Origin: Nostoc sp. MG11
GTDB lineage: Bacteria; Cyanobacteriota; Cyanobacteriia; Cyanobacteriales; Nostocaceae
Assembly (NCBI RefSeq): GCF_014904695.1
Contig: NZ_JACXXN010000036.1
Location: 1 to 55,503 of the forward strand
Direction: 5' to 3'
DNA length: 55,503 nt
Shown here: in pieces, positions 1 to 7,287 of the stretch
Numbering within the stretch: the first letter of the stretch is position 1
How the letters are laid out: each line of letters opens with the position of its first letter
Position numbers and translations under genes: made by a program
The notes under the pieces: model-generated
What the model was told of the DNA's origin: nothing
The model's input: only the letters and a program-made list of their open reading frames with translations
Databases searched by the model: none

Positions 1-72
1 AGGGGGGTTGGGGGGATCAAAAGCCTGTGGGGCAACTCTCAAAGACTTGTGTGTACACCGTAGCCTTTTTAA

Positions 73-173
73 GGGGAGCCAGCGCGGTCTTCTCCCTTCG
101 CGTAGCGTCTCGTAGAGAAGGGGAGACGCAATTATGCGATGGGGTCTCCCCAAGTGGAGCGACTGGCGTGGGC
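73..173. repeat. Nostoc-type dispersed repeat, long form
   Basis: The element begins GGGGAGCCAGCGC and ends GAGCGACTGGCGTGGGC. The same two ends, in the same relative order, bound a shorter element at 40804-40855 read on the minus strand. Inside is a CGTAGCGTCTCGTAGAGAAG segment whose 13-mer TCTCGTAGAGAAG also occurs near 54706. I infer a dispersed intergenic repeat family; no transposase is present. Confidence 0.65.
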
Positions 174-526
174 TAGGGGGGATCAATAAGTGCCTAATAT
201 CACAGCCGACCACTTTTCATACAACCTGTTAGAGATAAGACGCTTTGTTAGAAGATGAATTAACATAAATACTCACTGTTAACTAGACTTCTTGCAAAAA
301 TGCGAATAAGCGAAAAAATAACCACAGCGAAAAGTTTGCGCGTCCGGGTAACAGGAGCGCAAAACTTTTCAAGACAGATAAACACCCATAAACACCGATG
401 AATTAAGAGATCATTAGATACGTTCACGGGGAATAATAAAAATGAGGTTGGAACGATTTTGTATGGTTTCAGCCTCTATTTTTGTAGGAGGTCTACTGAT
501 AAATAATTAATAATACCGATCCAATT

Positions 527-561
527 CATGTAGAGACGTTGCAATGCAACGTCTCTACATG
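527..561. repeat. Perfect 17-bp palindromic repeat
   Basis: CATGTAGAGACGTTGCA (527-543) and its exact reverse complement (545-561) are separated by one base. Outer CCAATT (521-526) and AATTGG extend the symmetry. The core GTAGAGACGT is shared with the palindrome at 37684-37736. It is probably a MITE-like intergenic element able to form a hairpin upstream of the NDH-2 gene. Confidence 0.75.
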
Positions 562-612
562 GTTTTTTAAATTGGTATAAATTGACCCGCTAGCTAAATC
601 AAGAGGGGATGG

Positions 613-1965
613 ATGAAGAGTAGCCGCGTTGTCATTGTTGGCGCTGGATTCGGTGGATTGCAAGCTGCTCAATCTTTAGCTGATTCTGGTGCAGATGTAT
701 TGTTAATTGATCGCAACAACTATCACACCTTTATACCGCTGCTGTATCAAGTTGCAACAGGTCAATTAGAACCTGAGTACATTGCTTACCCTATCCGCAC
801 AATTTTACGGCGATTCTCTTTCTTGCGGAATGCTAGGGAAACGAGACGGCAGAATCGAGTACCCAAAGTTCAGTTTTTGATGGCTGAGGTTCAGCAAATT
901 GATTTTTCAGCGCAGATCATTGAAACAGATGATTGTGTAATCAGCTATGACTTTCTCGTGCTTGCAACTGGAAGCCAAACGCAGTTTTTGGGAGTTCCTG
1001 GAGCGTCAGAATATGCCTTCTCAATGAGAACATTAGAAGAGGCAATAGCATTACGTAACCATATTTTCTCTTGTTTTGAAAGAGCTATCCAGGAATCTGA
1101 TTCATCACGCCGTCAACAACTGCTGACGTTTACTATTGTAGGTGGTGGCCCAACAGGTGTTGAGATGGTAGGGGCCTTTGTTGAAATGCTTCGAGGCTAT
1201 TTGCGTCAGGATTATCCAACATTAGATTTAAGGCAAGTGAGGCTGATTCTTGTACAATCAGGCGATCGCTTATTGGCTGATCTCCCAGAGAAGTTGGGAA
1301 TTTATACCTACAAGCGATTACGTCATTTGGGAGTGGAAGTTTATTTGCAAACAAGAGTCAACCAAGTAACTCTGGGATCTGTGCATCTTCAAAACAACCA
1401 GATAATTCCAACTGCAACCGTAATTTGGACAGCAGGTTTAGAAGCTAACTCTCCCGCGATATCAGAGGAGATATCTTTAGCAAACAAAGGAAAATTAATT
1501 GTTCATCCCACCCTGCAATTGTTAGAGCAACTCAATGTTTATGCCATTGGGGATCTTGCATATTTGGAGAAAAACGGTAAACCTTTAGCTGGGATTGCGT
1601 CAGAGGCACTACAACAGGGTGTTACTGTAGCACAAAATATTAAAAGGCAGCTTCGAGGTAAATTACCAAAACCCTTTAACTATTTTAACAACGGAAGATT
1701 AGCGATCATTGGCTGTTATTCAGGCGTTGGAAAAATTGGCGCGTTTGCGTTTACAGGCTTTTTAGCTTGGCTGATGTGGTTGGGAGTTCACTTAATGTAT
1801 CTTCCTGGCTACCGTAGTCGTTTGCTGGTATTATTTACCTGGCTTCATACTTATTTATGGCGCGATCGCGCCGTTCGCTTGATTCTGTCTACTAAAGACG
1901 TTGGCATTCAAAACCGCCAAGTGCTTCCAAAAGCAAAGTTAAATATTTTCCAAAAGTCGCGTTGA
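613..1965 (+). CDS. Type II NAD(P)H dehydrogenase (NDH-2), FAD-dependent
   Basis: This 450-residue flavoprotein should oxidise NAD(P)H and pass electrons to quinone at the membrane surface without pumping protons. An N-terminal FAD-binding dinucleotide fold is marked by VIVGAGFGGL near residue 8. A second, NAD(P)H-binding fold is marked by IVGGGPTGVE near residue 176. YAIGDLA near residue 315 is the usual flavin-contacting GD motif. The C-terminal region holds a hydrophobic stretch (FAFTGFLAWLMWLGVHLMYL, roughly residues 378-397), as expected for membrane attachment in this family. The length is normal for NDH-2. The start is supported by GAGGGG four bases upstream. It is convergent with the glycosyltransferase block and seems to be transcribed alone. 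Cyanobacterial NDH-2 paralogues are thought to act in redox sensing; which paralogue this is cannot be told here. Confidence 0.9.
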   Translation: MKSSRVVIVGAGFGGLQAAQSLADSGADVLLIDRNNYHTFIPLLYQVATGQLEPEYIAYPIRTILRRFSFLRNARETRRQNRVPKVQFLMAEVQQIDFSAQIIETDDCVISYDFLVLATGSQTQFLGVPGASEYAFSMRTLEEAIALRNHIFSCFERAIQESDSSRRQQLLTFTIVGGGPTGVEMVGAFVEMLRGYLRQDYPTLDLRQVRLILVQSGDRLLADLPEKLGIYTYKRLRHLGVEVYLQTRVNQVTLGSVHLQNNQIIPTATVIWTAGLEANSPAISEEISLANKGKLIVHPTLQLLEQLNVYAIGDLAYLEKNGKPLAGIASEALQQGVTVAQNIKRQLRGKLPKPFNYFNNGRLAIIGCYSGVGKIGAFAFTGFLAWLMWLGVHLMYLPGYRSRLLVLFTWLHTYLWRDRAVRLILSTKDVGIQNRQVLPKAKLNIFQKSR

Positions 1966-2118
1966 TCTAAATTCCTGTAATTTAAATCAATCACAGTTAA
2001 TGTAACCGAGTTGAAGTTAAAGCAATTGAGCACTAGAGAAAAAATAGATGAACCCTTGCAAACTAAGCAACGCATTATAAACTAGGCTAGAACACTCCAA
2101 GCATTCTATTTGGGAATC

Positions 2119-3153
2119 TTATTGAGTAATTCTATCCTTGAAATTGCGATAGTTAAGCTTAATGTTATTAACTTTTTGCTGAATAAAACTACTGGTAGTC
2201 TTTTGTAGACGAACTAGCGGACTTTCAGACCTAAAACTTTGAGGTCTTTGTTCTGGCGACGTTAAATATCGATAATGCAAAAACACGTCTCTATATGGAA
2301 TGTTGACATTCTCACCAGCGCAAAGTTGAGTAAATGTTGATGCACCTATACTCATATAGTGCAGATATGTCAGCCGCCGTTCTTGGTCGTAAAGGATGTT
2401 ATCTACCACATCAAAGTTAGAACTCCAGTGATTACCAGTCGCTTTATCCGAGTCATGGTAAGCAAAATTATAGTATGAAATTCTACTTCTCAATACCATG
2501 TAGTTAAATAAAGATTGGTCAGGTGCTACTAAAGCCATTACATCAGCTTCACCAGCCTCTAATTTGTTGAGGATATCTACTAACATATCTTGAGGAAAAA
2601 TATGTTTTTTAGATGCAAACCAACCAGCACAGAATATCTGAGACTGCAATTTTTCTTGATTGAAAACTTGCTGTAAAAGCTCTGGCGAACCATCAAAAAT
2701 GTACTTTAAGTCAGACTTATACTGAAAATCATTTACTACCCAATCATAGCTATCTAACTTTTCATATACATAATCTACAGGCCCCATTAATAAGGTATCT
2801 GCATCAAAATAAATAAATTTATCAAATGGCCCATCAAATGCACAAAATTTACGGTGCATCGGTAACTCATATAAATCAGAAAAACCCCACTCTCGCCAAG
2901 TTTTTTGTGCTCTTGGATAATTTTTCCATATATGAGTTGCAAAGTTATCCCAGTAAGTAATAGCAGCAGAGTTTTCAAATAAGGTGACATTATCTCTAGC
3001 TGCAATCTCTTCTCGCACCTTGTGCAACCGATCATTATATGGAATTATACAAATAGGTATTTTTCTACCAGCATTAGCTTCTATACTATTGAGCAATGCA
3101 ACTACTTGGTCATAGACCACATCATTACCTAGTATATAAATACCATCGGTCAT
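2119..3153 (-). CDS. Glycosyltransferase, GT-A type, paralogue 1 of 3
   Basis: This is the last gene of the minus-strand glycosyltransferase block and the first of three adjacent paralogues. The start at 3153 (MTDGIYILGND) is preferred over an upstream one at 3189 because AGGAG lies about seven bases upstream and because it avoids overlapping the previous gene, which stops at 3170. Shared family features are an N-terminal IYILGND strand, FCAFDGPFDKFIYFDADTL with a DAD metal-binding motif, a GWFASKK turn, DQSLFNYMVLR and a C-terminal HYRYL. The fold is probably GT-A, similar to GT8 proteins, so it should use a nucleotide sugar and a divalent metal. The acceptor and sugar are unknown; a role in surface polysaccharide or glycolipid assembly is inferred from context. 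Confidence 0.75.
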   Translation of the reverse strand: MTDGIYILGNDVVYDQVVALLNSIEANAGRKIPICIIPYNDRLHKVREEIAARDNVTLFENSAAITYWDNFATHIWKNYPRAQKTWREWGFSDLYELPMHRKFCAFDGPFDKFIYFDADTLLMGPVDYVYEKLDSYDWVVNDFQYKSDLKYIFDGSPELLQQVFNQEKLQSQIFCAGWFASKKHIFPQDMLVDILNKLEAGEADVMALVAPDQSLFNYMVLRSRISYYNFAYHDSDKATGNHWSSNFDVVDNILYDQERRLTYLHYMSIGASTFTQLCAGENVNIPYRDVFLHYRYLTSPEQRPQSFRSESPLVRLQKTTSSFIQQKVNNIKLNYRNFKDRITQ

Positions 3154-3169
3154 TGGGATACTCCTAATA

Positions 3170-4060
3170 TTAAGTACGGGCAGAAACAAAGGGAAATAAA
3201 CGGCGAGTCAGCTTTGGAATGAAAGCAAATTTACCTTCATGAAGGTAACGATAGTGTTCCCACAGTTGCCAATAGGGACTACCAACTTTAATCCGCGTAC
3301 CAGCCCAGTGGAGATATTTTAGTCGTTGTCCTCGGTCATAGAGAGCGTAATCTTGCTGTTGAAAATTTTGCGAACCGGCCCAACTACCAGGCCCGCCCCC
3401 AGGAATTTTGACGAGATTGCCACGTTTAGCAATCAGCTTCAAAACAAGGTAATTCAGAATAGGTTGGTCTGTAACTCCTTCAGAAAAATCGAAATATTCA
3501 CGATGCATTGCACACTCGCGTAAAGCTTCATCCATCTGTTGCTGTGTAATAACTCCCTTTCGAGAAGCCCAAAAGCCGCTATTGAAAACGTCTTCTAGTT
3601 GAGCATCTGAAAAAATTTGCTGTTCTTTCACAAATGGGGAAAAAATATTTCGCATCTTATCATTGGCATAATGATAATCGCAACAGAAAAAATCGACTTC
3701 TGAAAGCTTGTCTAAATTGTCAGCGATTTTTTCAAAAACGACAATATCAGTATCAATATAAATAAACTCATCTAAAGGCCCAAACCATGCCACCAGCTTA
3801 CGCATTTTATTAGGTAATGCGAGAAAATCTCGATCAAAAATTTCCCCTATGCGTTTAGTTAAGTTCTCAAGAAGTTCTAGGTCTGGGAAAACTTGCACAT
3901 TATGTAAGCTGGCAAGTTGCTCTGCTACCTTGTGATAATTGTCATTAAAAGGGATAAGATAAACGGTCACTTCTTGGTCATAGTGGCGAATGCTATTGAG
4001 TAAAGCGATCGCATTATCAATAACACGGTCATTGGCAACTATGTAAATTCCCCGACTCAT
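3170..4060 (-). CDS. Glycosyltransferase, GT-A type, paralogue 2 of 3
   Basis: This 296-residue protein is the most divergent of the three paralogues. It keeps the IYIVAND N-terminus, a DTD metal motif in EFIYIDTDIVVF, GFWASRKGV, DQPILNYLVLK, RLKYLHWAG and EHYRYLHEG. The cysteine-containing FCAFDGPFD of its sisters is VAWFGPLD here, so substrate specificity may differ. The ATG lies four bases after the stop of the upstream paralogue (4065), so translation is probably coupled. Sugar and acceptor cannot be predicted. Confidence 0.75.
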   Translation of the reverse strand: MSRGIYIVANDRVIDNAIALLNSIRHYDQEVTVYLIPFNDNYHKVAEQLASLHNVQVFPDLELLENLTKRIGEIFDRDFLALPNKMRKLVAWFGPLDEFIYIDTDIVVFEKIADNLDKLSEVDFFCCDYHYANDKMRNIFSPFVKEQQIFSDAQLEDVFNSGFWASRKGVITQQQMDEALRECAMHREYFDFSEGVTDQPILNYLVLKLIAKRGNLVKIPGGGPGSWAGSQNFQQQDYALYDRGQRLKYLHWAGTRIKVGSPYWQLWEHYRYLHEGKFAFIPKLTRRLFPFVSART

Positions 4061-4064
4061 AGGA

Positions 4065-5039
4065 TTAACCTTGATTAATTAACTTTAATTTTCGCAAAGC
4101 TCTTGTAAGTAAACTCGGTGGTGGAGCGTCATAACGCTTAGGAGGATTGTTAAAAATTGGGCGTTTATCTGGTTCATGCAAGTAACGATAATGGAGAAAT
4201 AAATCTCGATAGGGAAACTCTATATTTTCTCCAGCACATACTGCTTGATTGATATTAGGAGGAATACCAATATAGTGCAGATAAGTTAATCGAGCACCTT
4301 TATCATAAAGAACTTTATCTTGTTCTTCAAAATGTTTAGAAGTAACGGAGCAGCCTGTAACTTGATTATTTGGTAAGTGATGAGCAAGATTATAAACTGG
4401 TATACCAGACCTCATAAACATATAGTTGAGAACTGGCTGATCTCCTGTGGGATAGAGTATTTCTATCTCACCTGCTCTCAGATGAGATAACAATCCTTCT
4501 AGTTTAGATTGGTCAAATAATCCTTTTTTAGAAGCGTAAAATCCTGAGCAAAAAATTTCACTTTTTATTCGATATTCGTCAAATACTTGGAATAATTTCT
4601 CTGAATTGATGTTATAAACTTTATCTGGATATTTAAACTGGAAATCATAGACGATACAGTTGTATTCATCTAATTTTTCAAAAATAAAATCTAGTGAATT
4701 CATCACTAGAGTATCGGCATCCAAATAAACAAATCTATCAAAGGGGCCATCGAATGCACAAAAGCGTCGATGTCCGCCATAAATTCTGTACTTATTTTTG
4801 TTCATACTAGCAGGACTAGCCTCTAGCATAAATTTATCCCAGCGGTTGATTGATTCTTGATTATCGTAAATAAATACATTAGGGCGCTTAACTATTTCAT
4901 CAGCAATCCGCTGTGTTTGGTCATCAAAAGGATAAATACAAACAGGGGTTTCTTTGCCCAATATCACATCAATACTATTGAGTAAAGCAATCAGTTGATC
5001 AAAAACATAATCATTGCCAAGCGTACAAATACCATCCAT
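4065..5039 (-). CDS. Glycosyltransferase, GT-A type, paralogue 3 of 3
   Basis: This 324-residue protein is the closest sister of the gene at 2119-3153: both have FCAFDGPFD followed by a DAD motif (FVYLDADTLVM here), SKK after the GFYA turn, DQPVLNYM, RLTYLHY and PYRDLFLHYRYL. It starts three bases after the stop of the GT10-like gene, so it is part of the same operon. A GT8-like metal-dependent transfer from a nucleotide sugar is inferred from the fold signature only. Confidence 0.75.
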   Translation of the reverse strand: MDGICTLGNDYVFDQLIALLNSIDVILGKETPVCIYPFDDQTQRIADEIVKRPNVFIYDNQESINRWDKFMLEASPASMNKNKYRIYGGHRRFCAFDGPFDRFVYLDADTLVMNSLDFIFEKLDEYNCIVYDFQFKYPDKVYNINSEKLFQVFDEYRIKSEIFCSGFYASKKGLFDQSKLEGLLSHLRAGEIEILYPTGDQPVLNYMFMRSGIPVYNLAHHLPNNQVTGCSVTSKHFEEQDKVLYDKGARLTYLHYIGIPPNINQAVCAGENIEFPYRDLFLHYRYLHEPDKRPIFNNPPKRYDAPPPSLLTRALRKLKLINQG

Positions 5040-5042
5040 AGT

Positions 5043-6002
5043 TTATGAGTGTTGAGTAACAAAATTTGATAACCAGTTGAGCAGATTTAATTTGTGTAAT
5101 ATAATTTGACGTGCTTCTGCGATCGCATCCTTGGCAGCATACCAAGCATCAGGTGTAGCAGTAACTTCTTTGATGTAGGCAATGCCTTTTTCATCCAAAC
5201 TAGGCAATCTTAAAAAACTACCCGGTGGCAACAATTTATCAGCAGCCGGCCCACCATAGTAAATTGGTAAACACCAAGCAAGCAAACTATCCCAAAGTTT
5301 CTCACTTACATACCAATTATTATCAGCATAGTTTTCAATTGATAGATTGTAATAATAAGGAGCCATCCCATACCACTTGTTACTAAGTTCTCCTAATGTT
5401 TTTGCCCATACAGGTAAGTTTCGCCCATACAAATCAAACTTAATTCCACTTGATTCTAAGGACTGCAAAAATTCTAAACGCTGGCGGTGGTTAGCTGTGC
5501 GGCTAATTCCAGAAGTAATCCAACTGCATGGAGAAACTTTTTGGGTACATGGCATTTCATTTAAATCTTGAAAGGAATTTGAATGATACCAAATAGCAGG
5601 CATATAATCGGGAGTTGGAGCAAAATCATCAGGGCCAGAAACGTAACCACAATACTTTTGGGCTTGTTGATAATTATGATTGTTTATTTCTACAATTTCA
5701 TCTAAAGGCGGTTCTCTGAGTAAATAAATAATTCGCTCTTTGTTGACATTACGTAATCGAGAATCGATATTTAATTCTGATGCTTGCTGTGGTTTACGAA
5801 AGCTATCTAACCAAGATTTATGTGGCGATATTCTGGGAAAATCAAACTGATACATTATCAAAAAATCTGGTTTTGGCGCTAGTGCTAACATTTGCATATT
5901 GCCCCAAGTTCCAAATTGATTCGGGGTTTGTTGCCACAGCCAATCGGCTCTAGTTTCCAAACCTCGATAGCTACTAATCATACCTACAGTTTTTATATTC
6001 AT
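5043..6002 (-). CDS. GT10 (fucosyltransferase-like) glycosyltransferase
   Basis: The C-terminal half of this 319-residue protein contains NWYVSEKLWDSLLAWCLPIY followed by YGGP, which matches the conserved donor-binding motif of GT10 alpha-1,3/1,4-fucosyltransferases (Y-V-T/S-E-K-hydrophobic-x-D-A/S-L). A SWITSGISRTANHRQR strand precedes it, as in that family. It would transfer fucose or a related sugar from GDP-sugar to a glycan. No GDP-fucose synthesis genes occur in the window, so the sugar is uncertain. It ends three bases before the next glycosyltransferase and is separated from the upstream one by a 72-bp spacer containing TTTGTCATTTGTCA-type short repeats. Confidence 0.75.
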   Translation of the reverse strand: MNIKTVGMISSYRGLETRADWLWQQTPNQFGTWGNMQMLALAPKPDFLIMYQFDFPRISPHKSWLDSFRKPQQASELNIDSRLRNVNKERIIYLLREPPLDEIVEINNHNYQQAQKYCGYVSGPDDFAPTPDYMPAIWYHSNSFQDLNEMPCTQKVSPCSWITSGISRTANHRQRLEFLQSLESSGIKFDLYGRNLPVWAKTLGELSNKWYGMAPYYYNLSIENYADNNWYVSEKLWDSLLAWCLPIYYGGPAADKLLPPGSFLRLPSLDEKGIAYIKEVTATPDAWYAAKDAIAEARQIILHKLNLLNWLSNFVTQHS

Positions 6003-6074
6003 TCTATTTATTTGTCATTTGTCATTTGTTATTTGTCAAGGGTCAAAATTCAAGAATTATTCCCTCATTTTCCA

Positions 6075-7283
6075 TTACGCAATAAGTGGAGGAAGTAGAG
6101 ATTCATCAACGTAACTGAGGATTTTTGCTGCTCTATTTTCCCAAGAGAATTGCTTGACAAACTCAACACTATCTGGATAACCATCTACTTTTTTGGGATG
6201 AGTTTGTAGAACTCGCTTGAGACATTCGGCGAATTTGCTAGGATTATCTGGCTCACACCAAGCAGCGATGGCTTTAGTATCTTGAAACTCAATTAATGAA
6301 GGAATTTTTGTGGCTACAATGGGTGTTCCAGAGGCGAAGTAGTCAAATAGTTTTAGGGGAGATGTAAAAGTTGCTGCTTTTCCTGAACAATGGGGATGAG
6401 CTAAAATATCGGCTGCTTGTAGCAAAGATGCTAACTCATTATGCAAAACATAGCCTAAAAATGTAATATTATAAACTTGCTTTTCTTTTGCTAATTGCTG
6501 ATAGTATTCGATTTCTGTGGACTTACCACCTGCACAGACAAATTGCACATTTGGCATTTGCCTAGCCACATCAATTAATACATCGATACCTTTAAATTGT
6601 TGTAGCGCTCCTGCATACACTACCAAATGCGATCGCTCCGTCAGTAGTTTTTTGCGCCATTCTGCCGCTTTTTCTGGCTGTCTCTGCATAAATAAGCGGT
6701 TAAAACCGTTGTGCAGCTTAATTACTTTTTCTGGTGGAATGCCATTTTTAATCATGGTTTCGCGGATGGTATCTACAACTGTGACAGCAATTTGAAACAG
6801 CGGACTTTTGACAATTTCTGGCTCAAATTCCTTATCTTCGTGGTGATGGTGTTCATAAATTGCGGGAACGCCATTTTTAATAGCAGCTTTCACAAAATTC
6901 CAGTTGCGACTATGGACAAGTTTGGTAGTTGGAAGTATATGAAATGGTAAATAGTACTTAGTGGCAATAGTATTAGAATCAGTAAATTTACTTTTAAAAT
7001 GATCAATCGGCCAAGGCATCGGTAAGGGAGCAACTTTCAATTTGTCATGAAGGTTATAATATCTAATCAGTTCTGTTGGAGTTTTTTGAGGTTGAAAAGG
7101 ACGAAACAAATTAGCTGGGTTAATAGCTCTCGAATCTTTGTCAGGATATACCAAAACTGTTGAATATCCCAAGTTAGCGGCGGCGTTAGCTGCATTTGTG
7201 GACTGTACTAAGTGAGCTTCTTGCTGGGGTAATTCTTCACCAATAAAAAAAACGTAGTGTTTTTTTAAAGCAGCATTGTTCAT
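6075..7283 (-). CDS. Glycosyltransferase family 4-like
   Basis: This is a retaining GT-B type glycosyltransferase of about 402 residues. The N-terminal Rossmann half starts HYVFFIGEELPQQEAH. The C-terminal half has LVVYAGALQQFKGIDVLIDVA, then the donor-site loop SPLKLFDYFASGTPIVATKI. The ATG at 7283 (MNNAALKKH) is chosen over 7310 because the latter would overlap the ABC exporter gene, which stops at 7288. The gap is then four bases, so it is probably co-transcribed and coupled with the exporter. It presumably adds a sugar to the glycan or lipid the exporter handles; this is inference from position. Confidence 0.8.
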   Translation of the reverse strand: MNNAALKKHYVFFIGEELPQQEAHLVQSTNAANAAANLGYSTVLVYPDKDSRAINPANLFRPFQPQKTPTELIRYYNLHDKLKVAPLPMPWPIDHFKSKFTDSNTIATKYYLPFHILPTTKLVHSRNWNFVKAAIKNGVPAIYEHHHHEDKEFEPEIVKSPLFQIAVTVVDTIRETMIKNGIPPEKVIKLHNGFNRLFMQRQPEKAAEWRKKLLTERSHLVVYAGALQQFKGIDVLIDVARQMPNVQFVCAGGKSTEIEYYQQLAKEKQVYNITFLGYVLHNELASLLQAADILAHPHCSGKAATFTSPLKLFDYFASGTPIVATKIPSLIEFQDTKAIAAWCEPDNPSKFAECLKRVLQTHPKKVDGYPDSVEFVKQFSWENRAAKILSYVDESLLPPLIA

Positions 7284-7287
7284 GATT

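Larger units (their letters stand above)
1..612. other. Repeat-rich non-coding region upstream of NDH-2
   Basis: No convincing gene is seen here. The left part holds a composite repeat (73-173) bracketed by copies of GGGGGGATCAA near 10 and 175. The right part holds a perfect 17-bp palindrome (527-561). The remainder is AT-rich. Just before the gene, GAGGGG at 603-608 is the likely ribosome binding site for the ATG at 613. Confidence 0.7.

Noticed and set aside
613-1965. Sulfide:quinone oxidoreductase
   Set aside because: The protein lacks the conserved redox-cysteine pattern expected for SQR and its motifs fit NDH-2 better.
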